Source of the DNA: an uncultured Treponema sp.
GTDB taxonomy: Bacteria > Spirochaetota > Spirochaetia > Treponematales > Treponemataceae
Length of the DNA stretch: 64,000 nucleotides
Reading direction: 5' to 3'
Assembly (NCBI GenBank): GCA_946615905.1
Contig: CAMOIE010000004.1
Location: forward strand, 62,001-126,000
Shown here: piece after piece, positions 27,460 to 37,400 of the stretch
How positions within the stretch are numbered: the first letter of the stretch is position 1
Layout: each line of letters starts with the position of its first letter
Translations under genes and position numbers: made by a program
Notes under the pieces: model-generated
Told to the model about the DNA's origin: nothing
Databases searched by the model: none
What the model saw: only the letters and a program-made list of their open reading frames with translations

Positions 27460-27508
27460 AGTGGGTATTCCCACTTAGTATTTTATACTACAAACACCGT
27501 GAAATCAA
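27460..27508 (-). promoter_or_regulatory. Promoter and operator of the toxin-antitoxin pair
   Basis: On the minus strand TTGATT (27503-27508), a 17-bp spacer and TAAAAT (27480-27485). A perfect inverted repeat AGTGGG-TATT-CCCACT (27460-27475) covers the predicted start point, placing the antitoxin-toxin complex where it would block transcription. Confidence 0.7.
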
Positions 27509-27584
27509 TAATTATCTTCTTCAACAATCTCCATTTTTTCGATTTTCCAAATTCCATCCAAAAAAAAGATTTTTACGAAATTTC

Positions 27585-27637
27585 TTTACAAATCAAAAAA
27601 AGCAAAGTAAAATCCAAAATGTAACCGGTTACATTTT
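27585..27637 (+). promoter_or_regulatory. Esterase promoter with LacI-family operator
   Basis: TTTACA (27585-27590), a 17-bp spacer and TAAAAT (27608-27613) are followed directly by a perfect 22-bp palindrome (27616-27637) with core TGTAACCGGTTACA. The central CG and symmetric arms are typical of LacI/GalR-family operators. Its position over the start point implies repression. No LacI-type regulator gene is present in the window. Confidence 0.8.
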
Positions 27638-27669
27638 ATTACCGGCTTCACTTTTTTGGGGGTATATCC

Positions 27670-29016
27670 ATGAAAATCTTAAAGTTTTTGGCCGCAACAA
27701 TAGCGATGTCTGGTCTAATCGCATTTACTGCCTGTCAATCAAACTCAGTCGCAGAAAAAAAATCATCAAAATCGGGTGTGACAGTTCACCCGGACGCAAA
27801 TTCTCCGACAGGCTACTCAGCCGACTTTTTGTACGACACATCCTTAGTCGATTTTGCCGCTCTCGGTCTTAAAGACATTTCAAAAGTCACTTTGTATTCA
27901 GACTGCATGAAACTTTATTCTTATGAAGAGCAAACACCCGGAACGATTAACGGCAAAAAAGGCCATCTCCCGGAAGAATATGCGGAAGGCCTTTATCCAG
28001 CAGGCGGCTCCGGTGACACCCGCCTTGACGTAGAACTCAAAAGCTATGGCAACGGAATCTTCTCATGCAGCATTCCACTTTCAAGCGGCGCCTTCGTCTA
28101 CAACTACACCCTCACCGATTCCACAGGAAAATCTGTAAGCCGCTTAGATGACCCGGCAAATCCTGCCGCTAGGAACAGCGTAACAAAAATCCGCGACCTT
28201 TCTTCAATGGTTTACGTTCCATACGACAAGTCAAAGAGCAACAAGGACAAGTGGGCAGACCGGTCAGTAGAAAATCCCAAAAAAGACGGCAAAAAAGGAA
28301 CTTACATCACGACCGGCTACACTGGCAAAAACGGAAAAACTCACGGGCTTGCAATCTATCTTCCGGCGGGATATGACGAAAAACGCGCTGAACCCTACAA
28401 TGTTCTCTACATTTCCCACGGCACTGGCGGAGACCTCTATGGCGAGGAAATGCGGTGGCTGAACGAGGGGGCAGTCCGAAACATCAACGACAACCTCGGA
28501 ATTGACTATGTTGTAGTATGCATGAACAATCAGGAATTCGCCGTGAGCGGAGCCGGACAGCCAGACTGGGATTTCAACCTAATAGCTGACGACCAAATCA
28601 ACTACATAATGCCTTTCGTAGAAAAAAACTACAACGTCTCAAAAGAAGCCGCTGGCCGCGCTTATGCGGGACTTTCCATGGGAGGAGCCACGACTTCAAA
28701 TTTCTTGATGTATCATGGAGACCTTTTCAGCCACTTTGGAATCTGGAGCTACGCGAACACTGACGCAGCTTCATATTGCAAGGTAAAGGGCCTTGTTGAC
28801 GCGAACAATCAAAAAGCCGTTTCCGCACTCAAAAATCCGAAAATCATGATTGCATACGGTTCATGGGATTTCGGAATGGATTCCTGCAAGCAGTTTGCAA
28901 AAATCCTTTCCACAATCGGTGTTGAATACAAGGAGCTTGAAGTTCCCGCAGCCCATGACTGGGAGAACTGGCAGCTTGTATACGCTTGGGCCGCAAAGAA
29001 TTTCTTCTGGAAATAA
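27670..29016 (+). CDS. Secreted esterase lipoprotein (feruloyl esterase-like)
   Basis: A 448-residue exported lipoprotein: the signal peptide ends in a lipobox (SGLIAFTAC), so Cys is lipidated. Residues ~40-190 form an E-set/Ig-like beta domain of the kind found before esterases (DFLYDTSLVDFAALGLKDIS). The rest is an alpha/beta hydrolase of the esterase D/feruloyl esterase group with nucleophile Ser in YAGLSMGGATTS, an oxyanion-hole segment SHGTGG, and the final His in PAAHDWENW. Such enzymes release ferulate or acetyl groups from xylan, fitting a plant-fibre-associated treponeme. GGGGGT precedes the ATG. Control by a LacI-type repressor is indicated by the palindrome upstream. Confidence 0.85.
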   Translation: MKILKFLAATIAMSGLIAFTACQSNSVAEKKSSKSGVTVHPDANSPTGYSADFLYDTSLVDFAALGLKDISKVTLYSDCMKLYSYEEQTPGTINGKKGHLPEEYAEGLYPAGGSGDTRLDVELKSYGNGIFSCSIPLSSGAFVYNYTLTDSTGKSVSRLDDPANPAARNSVTKIRDLSSMVYVPYDKSKSNKDKWADRSVENPKKDGKKGTYITTGYTGKNGKTHGLAIYLPAGYDEKRAEPYNVLYISHGTGGDLYGEEMRWLNEGAVRNINDNLGIDYVVVCMNNQEFAVSGAGQPDWDFNLIADDQINYIMPFVEKNYNVSKEAAGRAYAGLSMGGATTSNFLMYHGDLFSHFGIWSYANTDAASYCKVKGLVDANNQKAVSALKNPKIMIAYGSWDFGMDSCKQFAKILSTIGVEYKELEVPAAHDWENWQLVYAWAAKNFFWK

Positions 29017-29076
29017 AATAGCTGGACGGTCGGAGGGCGCATCCCGCCATGCGGAAGCCACCATGCATCCGCATGG

Positions 29077-29737
29077 CTACTCGACCAAATCCCAACTTTT
29101 TTGAGTGAGTGCGCAAAGCCTTTCAAAATCGATTTGGTCAGAAAGAACCACCGTGATCCAGTGCTTTTTGTTCATGTGGTAGGCAGGGAAAATCGTACGC
29201 TTGTCGATGAGGGACTCAATCTCTTCGGGCGGGGCCTTTAAGTTTACCACATTGACCCGTTCATCGCTCTTGAGTCCGAGCCTCTTGAACGGAATCGTCA
29301 TAATGAGCGCAAACCATTTTTCATTCGGGCAGCGGAAAACTTCGTAGTCCGAAACATCGAAAGATTCGTCCTTCCACGGAAAATCACCATGAACAGCAAA
29401 ATGTCCGCAAAGGAAATCCTCGTACTTTTTTTCTGATGTCGTTTCCTGTAAAGCAGGCGGCACGGATTTCTCCGATAAGCGAGCGAATTTCCTCGCGGAG
29501 AGAAGTGACAAAAGCACCGTGCGCGCGAGCAACATCCAAAAGAGCGTAGTTTTCGCCGGTCTCGCCGTCAAAAGCCACCGCCTCGATGTGCCTGCCGTCA
29601 ATCGTGATTTTTGCGGTAAAGCCACTTTCAGAAAGCGGGCGAGAAAGGGTGAATGTGCCGTTTTCTTCAGGAAAACCGAACGCACGGAGAGAAGAATAAT
29701 CTGGTTTTGATATGGCAAGAATGTGGTCAAAGTTCAT
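29077..29737 (-). pseudogene. MmcQ/YjbR-family protein, split by a frameshift in an A7 run
   Basis: The N-terminal part (from 29737, MNFDHILAISKPDYSSLRAF) reads in one frame up to NDIRKK; the remainder (YEDFLCGHFAVHGDFPWKDE to SQIDFERLC-type ending) continues in another. Joined, they give a roughly 220-residue MmcQ/YjbR protein (CyaY-like fold, putative DNA binding) of normal composition, with the typical MNKKHWITV segment near the end. The break falls in a run of seven A (minus strand, 29426-29432). Six A would restore IRKKYEDF. This may be a true mutation, a sequencing error, or a site of transcriptional slippage. Confidence 0.8.
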
Positions 29738-29845
29738 ATTTCGTAAAAAACCTTGGAAAGATTATATCACAGAAGGAGAAAAGCAACGAGCAAGAATCTT
29801 CCATGAAGCTTTCGTATTTCGCAGACGGAAACTTATTCTACCCGC

Positions 29846-31282
29846 TCAAATTTGCTGACGGTCAAAGCCTTTTTGTCCAAGGTTCCGGTCGCCAAAATTA
29901 CAAGAAAGCAGGGCAAGCGCCACCGTGAACCTCGCCCCACCCGCGTTTTCCGCGAGAATCGTTCCGCCCATTTTTTCGGTCGCTTCCTTTGCGATTGAAA
30001 GCCCGATTCCGAATTTTCCGCCCGCGCCTTTGTAGAATCGCTCGAAAATGTGCGGCAGGTCGGCGGGCGTGATTCCATTTCCGTCGTCAAGGACGGATAT
30101 TTTCACCGAGTCGTTTTCTTTTTCCACGCTGATTTTGATTTTTTCCTTTGCGTAGCGGACGGCGTTTGAAAGAAGGTTGTCCATCAGCTTTGAAAAAAGC
30201 TCCTCGTCGGCCAGAATCGAAAGATTTTCTGGAATCGGGGGAAAATCAATTTCGATGCCTTTTTCCTGCGCAATCGGGAAAACGCGGTCGATTGAGTCGG
30301 AAATTAAGTCAAAAAGAAAAAGCTCTGTCAGGCGTGGGACCGGCGCGCTTTCGATTCGGGAAATCGTGAGGAGGTCTGAGACGAGAGCTGAAAGGCGGGA
30401 AGTTTCTTCGATAATCGTGCGGGCGGCCGTTTTGTCCGAGTCAAAAAGCCCCTCTTCGATTCCCTGTGCGTAGCCTCCGATTGACATAAGCGGGGTGCGA
30501 AGCTCGTGGGAAACATTCTGGAAGAAAATCTTCTGTGTGTCCTCGGATTTTTTGAGGCGGACGCACATCTTGTTCATCGAATTGCGCAGCTCGTCGAGTT
30601 CCAAAAGCGAAAACTCTCCGTCGATTTCTTTAAAATCCCCGCTTCCGATTCGCTCGGACTCGACGCAAAGCCGATTCAAGGGGCTGGTGACTTTTTTTGA
30701 AGAAAAATAAAGCAGGAAAATCAGCGGAAGAATCAAAAAAAGCGAGACCAAAAAGACGATTTTGTTCGCCTCGGAGACCCACACCGCGATTTTTTCCGTC
30801 GGGCAGATTGCGGCAAGGCAGGAGATTTGCGCGGACTGCCCGAGCGAAAGTTTTTTGGCGAAGACAAGGTATTTTTTCCCGCTACCTGATTTCCATTCAG
30901 AAGGCTCTTGGAGAAAGTCGTTTCTCAAAATAAAGCCGTACAGTTCTGCTGAAATCGAATCAAGCTCCTCCCGTCCGTCCCCAGCCTGTTCTATCGCACG
31001 GGGAAAAATCAGTTTTCCTTCGGCTGAAAAAATCAAAAGCTCGCCGTTTCCGCCGTGCTTGCGATTCGCTTTTCCGACTTCGTACAAGAAATTTCTCACA
31101 TTCCCGCCATTTTTTGCAAGCGGAAGGACACTGCCGGAGAGCGCGACCAAATCCTTCGCCGCCTTTTTGTACGCATATTCCTTCGCCACAAAATTGAAAA
31201 TCACGGCATACAAAAACGGCAGGAGCAAGATGAACGGAAAAATCAGAGTGAAAAATTTGGTGAAAAGACGGTGGTGTTTCAA
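29846..31282 (-). CDS. Sensor histidine kinase
   Basis: A 478-residue membrane sensor. There is an N-terminal helix (FFTLIFPFILLLPFLYAVIF) and a ~140-residue extracytoplasmic domain, then a second helix (KIVFLVSLFLILPLIFLLYF) and a HAMP linker. The dimerisation/phosphoacceptor helix has the H-box FFQNVSHELRTPLMSIGGY and is followed by the ATPase with N-box DNLLSNAVRYA, G1 DDGNGI and G2 GIGLSIAKE. The start codon is TTG with AGGAGG seven bases upstream. No response regulator is adjacent. The OmpR-type regulator at 45791-46519 has the same orientation and similar GC-rich codon use and is the likely partner, now 14.5 kb away. The terminal 20 residues are less conserved. Confidence 0.92.
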   Translation of the reverse strand: MKHHRLFTKFFTLIFPFILLLPFLYAVIFNFVAKEYAYKKAAKDLVALSGSVLPLAKNGGNVRNFLYEVGKANRKHGGNGELLIFSAEGKLIFPRAIEQAGDGREELDSISAELYGFILRNDFLQEPSEWKSGSGKKYLVFAKKLSLGQSAQISCLAAICPTEKIAVWVSEANKIVFLVSLFLILPLIFLLYFSSKKVTSPLNRLCVESERIGSGDFKEIDGEFSLLELDELRNSMNKMCVRLKKSEDTQKIFFQNVSHELRTPLMSIGGYAQGIEEGLFDSDKTAARTIIEETSRLSALVSDLLTISRIESAPVPRLTELFLFDLISDSIDRVFPIAQEKGIEIDFPPIPENLSILADEELFSKLMDNLLSNAVRYAKEKIKISVEKENDSVKISVLDDGNGITPADLPHIFERFYKGAGGKFGIGLSIAKEATEKMGGTILAENAGGARFTVALALLSCNFGDRNLGQKGFDRQQI

Positions 31283-31395
31283 TGGTGACCTCCTGGGGGC
31301 GGGACTCTAGGCAGAATCATTATATTATATTCCAAAGAATGTCTATGAGTTTAGACATGAGCAAACTCTAGATTTTTTAACGTTATGTACTTTGC

Positions 31396-32916
31396 CTATT
31401 TTACCACCCAATGACCAGTTCGGCTGTTGCCTTCAAATTCTACCTTGTCTTTAAGCTCTGCAAGCCGTCGTTTTACAGTTGAAACTGAAACTCCAAAAAT
31501 AGAAGCAAGAGTTTCTTTTGTAATCTGTGGATTTTTCAAAAGTACTTTCAAAATGTCGGTGTCGCTTAGGGACTCACGGGGTTCATTTTCGAGGTTCACG
31601 GGGTTCATTTGGGGGTCAGAAGACTCAATTCGGGGTTCACGGGGTTCATTTTCTGTATCAACGGGGTTCATTTTGGATTCAGTTTGAACCCCGTCCAAGT
31701 CAACTTCGAGAGTCATAGTTATGCGCTCTGGTTCAAAAGATTCCAAATACTTCGGTTCTTTGCCAGTATCGTTTTTTACAGTTCCAACAATACCAGGAAT
31801 TCCACTGCCTGCACGTTCGCCAATATCAATAAAGGCAAACAATTTTAGCATGATTGCATTGCGTGGGTCAGATGTTCCACCATTCAAAGCGTCAGAAAGA
31901 GGGATTCTGAATGTTCCTGGGTTCGCAAATTCAAGGCGGTCACGATACTTTTTTACGACAATGCCCTGCCGACCGTAATAATCCGCATGAACAAGAGCAT
32001 TTACTAAAGCCTCTCGCACCGCCTTGTGCATTGACGTGTCATCAACGCGAGTAATTCCATCTAACTTGAATGGTCTTTTCAAGCCTTCCTGCAAGCGATT
32101 TATGATTCGGAAAAAGAAATCGTAGACATTACCACTCCAGTCACCAGACGAAGAAACAATTCTATCTGTCCAGCGGATATTATTGTCATCGAAGTGCTCT
32201 TGATAGTCCAAAAAGTATTGTGGAAATTCACGGACAATCTTGTATTCCCAACCAAACAGCAGAAGGCCTGCGCCTGTCGGATGGAACTTGCCGTTTTCAT
32301 CATAATCAGCAGCACCGATTTTGCAAAGAAAATCATCATCTTCCAAATCATTCCAAATGTGATTGCTGTGTACTACAGAAAAATATTTGCGGTAGGACTT
32401 CACAGTTTCAGGGCAAAAAGCATCACTACCCATTTCTGAAATAAGTCGCATATCTTGACTTTCATTGCCTGCATCACGCACTATGGCTTTAACTTCTTCG
32501 TTTGAAAGACAGAAATCACCATCGCCATTTCGCCTGTAAGTTCCGCCAAACATATTTCCGTTGATAAAAACTGGGCGAATTGTACGTCTTGCACGAGGAA
32601 CTTCAATGATTACAACTTCCTTATCTTCATAATCCAACTTGTAGACATTCTTTTCTTTTAGAATGTTGGCACTTGTCTTGTTGCGATTGTTCAGATTATT
32701 CCAAATGTCACGCTTCAACTTTTCAGCATCGCTAACACCGCTGATTATAAGTGTGTGGTCAGCCTTTTCTTTTGCACCAAGAATAATTACACCGCCTTCT
32801 GTGTTGGCAAAAGATGAATATGTTTCCCACAAACTAGACGGAAGTTTTTCTGCTGCCGTTTTTGCTTCGAGTTGATTGTTTTCGATAAGGTTAGTGATGT
32901 TGATTAGGTCTAGCAT
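31396..32916 (-). CDS. AlbA_2/Schlafen-type ATP-binding regulator
   Basis: A 506-residue protein. The N-terminal AlbA_2 domain (NQLEAKTAAEKLPSSLWETY; SFANTEGGVIILGAKEKADH) binds nucleic acid. The middle carries a HATPase_c_4/RecG-C-like region (MHKAVREALVNALVHADYYG; GDWSGNVYDFFF). After a repetitive linker with recurring NPV..ENEPRE units (encoded by CGGGGTTCATTT-type repeats at 31575-31690), a C-terminal winged helix ends TGHWVVK. Such proteins are often transcription regulators and are frequent in defence islands. AGGAGG precedes the ATG. It is the last gene of the AT-rich insert beside the histidine kinase; its relation to the Druantia-like operon is unproven. Confidence 0.8.
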   Translation of the reverse strand: MLDLINITNLIENNQLEAKTAAEKLPSSLWETYSSFANTEGGVIILGAKEKADHTLIISGVSDAEKLKRDIWNNLNNRNKTSANILKEKNVYKLDYEDKEVVIIEVPRARRTIRPVFINGNMFGGTYRRNGDGDFCLSNEEVKAIVRDAGNESQDMRLISEMGSDAFCPETVKSYRKYFSVVHSNHIWNDLEDDDFLCKIGAADYDENGKFHPTGAGLLLFGWEYKIVREFPQYFLDYQEHFDDNNIRWTDRIVSSSGDWSGNVYDFFFRIINRLQEGLKRPFKLDGITRVDDTSMHKAVREALVNALVHADYYGRQGIVVKKYRDRLEFANPGTFRIPLSDALNGGTSDPRNAIMLKLFAFIDIGERAGSGIPGIVGTVKNDTGKEPKYLESFEPERITMTLEVDLDGVQTESKMNPVDTENEPREPRIESSDPQMNPVNLENEPRESLSDTDILKVLLKNPQITKETLASIFGVSVSTVKRRLAELKDKVEFEGNSRTGHWVVK

Positions 32917-33017
32917 TGTTTTGAAGCCTCCTTTGTCTTTATTTTATCCTGTGTCGCTTCCAAAAATCTATCGAAGTCGCTCTTATAGGTTTTTCCAGCC
33001 ACCGCAGTTGTTTCCAT
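32910..33017 (-). CDS. Possible small protein, 35 residues
   Basis: An open frame from ATG 33017 encodes METTAVAGKTYKSDFDRFLE followed by a Lys-rich end. It fills most of the 116-bp gap between the two AlbA-type genes, and its stop overlaps the next start (ATGCTAG). This suggests coupled translation, and the composition looks coding. There is no clear ribosome-binding site. It could instead be the remnant of a longer gene. Confidence 0.35.
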   Translation of the reverse strand: METTAVAGKTYKSDFDRFLEATQDKIKTKEASKQC

Positions 33018-33032
33018 ACTATCAGAAAGTAT

Positions 33033-34433
33033 TTAGCCGATTACTTCCCAATGACCGCCATTGTCTGGGCCGATTCTTACGATTTGATTTTTCTCTTTCA
33101 ATTGTTTTATTTGCCACTCAATTCCTTTTTGTGTTATTCCAAGCATCTCAACAAGTTCAGAGGTTGTTATGTATTTATTTTCTCGAATCAATTGTAATAT
33201 TTTCTCCCTAGTTTTCTCCCTAGTTTTCTCCCTAGTTTTCTCCCTAGTTACTTCCGCACTTGTAAATTTTTCAGTTAAAGTGCCTACGTTTTCTTTAGAA
33301 TCCACAGGCATGGCAACATTCTTTTCTGCTGTATTTGCCGCAAATTCAATTGTCACATCATCGCCGAACACCTTAAATATTGGATTCGGATTGCCGTTCT
33401 CTTTGCAGGCATTGCACATTTTTTCAATTCCACGCCCCCATGATTCGATGAACCCTGCTTTGAAAAATGTCGATGCAATCAACGGATTGTATTTCACGGA
33501 TTTGTGGGCAGTCATAAATGTGTCAGCCGTCCAATCAAACGGAAGGGCTGCATCGTTCGAAATGATGATTTTATCAGCATATATGCGGATTTGAGTCGGA
33601 TTCATGCAATTATAGGCTCTGTGGACAATCGCATTATAGACGGCTTCACGAATCGCCCCGTAAGCAAACGGAAAGGTTTCCACTCGTGTAACACCTTCAT
33701 AGGATATAAATGCCTTCAAATATTTTGTGAAAATCAGTTCAACCGTTTTTTGTGCCTGTTCCAAAAGAGAACCTTTAACTTCGTCCTGATATAAAATTTC
33801 CGCCCCTTCAAAATAGCCGATTTTTATATACGAGCCGATAACCCTCTTTTCAGTATCCTTTGCGAAAAGAAGAAATCCCGCCTTTGTGAGTTTTCCATCA
33901 TCTGTGAACAAATTCAGTTTTTCAAGAAGGTCTTTATTCGGAATGTTCACATCTTCCGAATTCATGCGCCCAGACTGAACGGTCTTATCCCTAAAAATCT
34001 CAAACGACACTTCCGAAAGAAAACTCATATCGGCATTCGGAACTTCCGATGCATCCCAAGACAGACCTGTCTTTTTGAGAAGGAACTGCGTAAGAGCATT
34101 TCCTTTCAGCTGCTGCTTTGTACTTCCGCTTCGATAATGATACTCGCCTTTGTAACTGATTGGAAAAGAACTAGGTTCAACAGTGATTTTTATGACATCA
34201 ATCGGCTTGTATTCCGGAGCAAAATCCACATCGCAAATTATACCCAGCGTGTCACGGATTTTATTGGGAATGTCTTCCATCAGTTTTTTAGAATCATCCA
34301 CACCACAAGGTTTTCCTTTGTCGTCAATGCCGATATATAGCATTCCGCCCTGTGCATTCGCGAAACCACATATCCATTTGAGATATTCATCTCGCCATGA
34401 TTCTTTGTATTCGATGTTTTGGGATTCGGACAT
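33033..34433 (-). CDS. AlbA_2/RecG-like ATP-binding regulator
   Basis: A 466-residue protein. The AlbA_2 domain is at the N-terminus (NIEYKESWRDEYLKWICGFA; NAQGGMLYIGIDDKGKP). A HATPase_c_4 region (FPFAYGAIREAVYNAIVHRA) is followed by ESWGRGIEKMCNACKENG, a signature of this family. The linker consists of four TREK units (REKTREKTREKTREK), and the end is a winged helix with final GPDNGGHWEVIG. It starts 38 bp after the DUF1998 helicase gene with GGAGAAAC before the ATG, so it may be read with the defence operon and control it. DNA binding is inferred from family. Confidence 0.82.
   Translation of the reverse strand: MSESQNIEYKESWRDEYLKWICGFANAQGGMLYIGIDDKGKPCGVDDSKKLMEDIPNKIRDTLGIICDVDFAPEYKPIDVIKITVEPSSFPISYKGEYHYRSGSTKQQLKGNALTQFLLKKTGLSWDASEVPNADMSFLSEVSFEIFRDKTVQSGRMNSEDVNIPNKDLLEKLNLFTDDGKLTKAGFLLFAKDTEKRVIGSYIKIGYFEGAEILYQDEVKGSLLEQAQKTVELIFTKYLKAFISYEGVTRVETFPFAYGAIREAVYNAIVHRAYNCMNPTQIRIYADKIIISNDAALPFDWTADTFMTAHKSVKYNPLIASTFFKAGFIESWGRGIEKMCNACKENGNPNPIFKVFGDDVTIEFAANTAEKNVAMPVDSKENVGTLTEKFTSAEVTREKTREKTREKTREKILQLIRENKYITTSELVEMLGITQKGIEWQIKQLKEKNQIVRIGPDNGGHWEVIG
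33200..33247. repeat. Four tandem 12-bp repeats coding for a TREK linker
   Basis: Four exact copies of TTTTCTCCCTAG. The unit is a multiple of three, so copy-number change would lengthen or shorten the linker without breaking the frame. Confidence 0.95.
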
Positions 34434-34471
34434 ATTAAGTTTCTCCGTTCAAGTTATAAAAATAAAAAAAA

Positions 34472-37400
34472 TTATTTCAAATTCTGTAAGAATCTAGTTA
34501 CAAAAACTTTCTCCATATTTTCTGGGAATCCATTCTTTTTTAACAATGATTCAACATAAACCTTACTCCATAGAGGATGGGTCAGTATTCGCCTACTGCC
34601 ATTTATTTCAATTGTTATCAATTCTTCCGTATATTCAGGATTGTAAGACTTTACTCTATCATCGACCAATTTTTTCCAATAGGATTTCTGATAAGACGGA
34701 ATAAAGTCAGAATCCGAAGAAATAGCTGCTAAGTCTAATCCAATGCGCCAATTCAATATGCTGTGATTCTGCTGATTGTAATAATCTCTCAGACAATCAT
34801 AGCAAGAAGAGTCACAGTTTTCAGAATGCTTTTCATCTGCTAGCTGTTTATATAAATATCCACCTTGTAGCAAAGGCTCGATGAAAATCTTTCGTTTTTC
34901 TTCGTCTGATACAGTTCCTAGGTGATTCGTATAGCCAGCACCATTTTCCAAATTTTCAATCAGATAAACAGCGGGTCTTATTCCGTTTTCTTCACCACGT
35001 ATAAAATAATTTATTGAAAGTTCTGCCGTTTCTATATCGAGATAAGATGCGACAACTTTTCTTATTAAAGTTCCCCATGATAAAAAAGCACCTTTTATTT
35101 CATTTATTTGCACTGCATCAAGATTGTTGAAATCTGGAACAATGCAAATATTACGATTTTGCTTTTCTACAGCTGCTTCTACGACACCTGTAACTTTTGT
35201 AGATATTAAAGCGACTTCTCTTGTTATGTCTGGATTCAATTCAAAATATTTTGGAGTATCTTCAGGGGAATACCAACCAGAATATTTCTTTGATTTTTGC
35301 AAAGAAAACAATTTGCCAGAATTTGTATTTAATGTATTGACAATTCCTTCATGCGGATATTTGTTATTTCCGATTAGAAGATTGGAATTATTTACTCGAT
35401 TCAATGCAACTTTTGTTTTTTCACTGTCAATTGAAGTCTCACTTGTTTCCGCATTCCAATCAAAGCGACCATTAAAATCTTTTGGAGCACTGGAAAAATC
35501 AGTCCTAAATCCTGTAGGTGTTGCTACATCTGTAAATTCATTAAGAACTGTTTTGCATATAGGGCAAGAAGTCGTATCTTTGTTTTTATCAACGAATGTC
35601 GTATAGCCACAAACCTTACAGTTAAGGACTTTATTTTCTAAGAAAGTTTCAAGCCCATCATTTTCTTTTGGTTGGGCAGAGCCTTTTTGTGGTTCGTAAC
35701 CAATAAACCCTATTGAAGTTAGGACTTTTTTATCCTTTACAATTTGCGCTCCTGGTGTAAATGTCTGTAAAGCCATGTCGATAGGACGGTCGGTAACATC
35801 TTCAGGAGGAAACTTGCGAACAGGACTTTCGTATAAATAGCGAACCTGTGTAGGGAAACCGAACATCGGAAGTAGTCCTGTCGCCGCAAGTCGCTCACTT
35901 AAATCTGTTTGAATAAATTCTTTCTGAGCGAGTTTTTCATCTATAACGGAAATCAATTCTTCTGTAATAAATGTAAATAGTTCAGCACAGGTTTCGTCAT
36001 CTATTTTTTCAACATTTCTAAGATATTGAATGATAGATTTTATTTGTGGATGGTTATTATTAATCCAATTAGCAATATCCTCTTTATAATCAGTCCAATC
36101 AACAACCGTGCCAAATTCACCGTGTACAGAAGCATTGTTTTGGGGTAATTCAACAGTCATAAATGCCTTGCGGAGAACTTCTTTTATCACAAAGCGTTTT
36201 AAAATCTCTACACTTCGCAAATCTATATATGGAGCAGAAGGAATTCCAGCAACCATTCTTTCAGGTTGATTGTAGTGCAACTGGTCATGGCTGTTTACTT
36301 TTGCGACTGTCAAAGCAAGAGAAAGAGCTGAGCCGCGTCTACCGGCACGACCAACTCTTTGTTGATAATTGAATCTCTGTGGAGGGACATTGCCCATCAT
36401 CACGGCAGTCAACGAGCCAATATCAACACCTGCTTCCATCGTAGTTGTTACGCTAAGCATATCAATTTCATCTGTAAGTTTGTTTTCTTTTTCATTCATT
36501 AAGCCCATAAAATAACGCTGTCGAATTTGAGCTTCTGACTTATTTGTTTGACCTGTAAGTTCCTCACAATGCAGTCGCGAAAGTTCCTGTAGGTTGCTTG
36601 ATTGAACATAATAATTCTCTTGCATTGATTTAGTAAGTATTATGTGGTCTTGCTCTGTTATTGGCTTGCAACAAAATGTGCAAACTCTTTGGTTACTGTG
36701 TAAGTCGATTGTTCCACATTTTGAACAGCGTATGATTTTATCACCGAGCTTTGCTTTTACAAATTCTAGATTCTGTCCAGTAAGTCTCAAATCATCACTT
36801 TTTTGTAGAATTGATGAATTCACAAGAGCATCTACTGTTCCCCATAGTTTTGGTGATTTATTTCTATCTCCTCGCATCTGCTCCATATTTACAACAGAGT
36901 TATATTTTCTCAACCGCAATGAAAGACCGTCAACGGGTATTTCATCTTTATTATATATTCTCCAGCTTTCACCTAAAATCCGCACAAAAGAATCTGCTAC
37001 GGTTTGATCAATTTGAGTAGAAAGCTTGGAAACTTTAAAATATCCCAAGGCAAGATTCTCAAAAGTTCTTCGATTGGAACCAAACACAGTATTCAATATT
37101 TCAACAGTGCATTTTGAACGAATTTTATTGGCAAAATCTTCTTTTGCCTCTGTGTTAGTTTCAAATTTGAATGAAGTCCAATCTACACATTTTGTCCACG
37201 AAACCTCTTGATTACCGTCAGAGAATTTTTGGCATGAGGGATATGGACCTGCTGGATTGATACCAGTTTTTAGAAGAAGTTTGATAACAGAATCTGTAAT
37301 TTGCTCAAGATTCACATTGCCAGAATTAAAATAGTCATCAAGGATAGATTTTTCTTTTTGAGATATATCCCCGTCTAATTCATTTCGTATTAGCTGCTTA

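Noticed and set aside
29803-29928. Plus-strand frame starting MKLSYFADGNLFYP
   Set aside because: It overlaps the 3' end of the histidine kinase in antisense and has no recognisable features.
31283-31395. Integrase attachment site at the left edge of the island
   Set aside because: No tRNA, integrase gene or matching direct repeat at 45675-45790 could be found by eye.
31575-31690. CRISPR array from the GGGGTTCA-type repeats
   Set aside because: The repeats are in frame within the AlbA-protein gene, have irregular spacing and encode a protein linker.
33200-33247. Operator array or iteron origin from tandem 12-bp units
   Set aside because: The repeats are in frame and code for the TREK linker; no replication gene is near.
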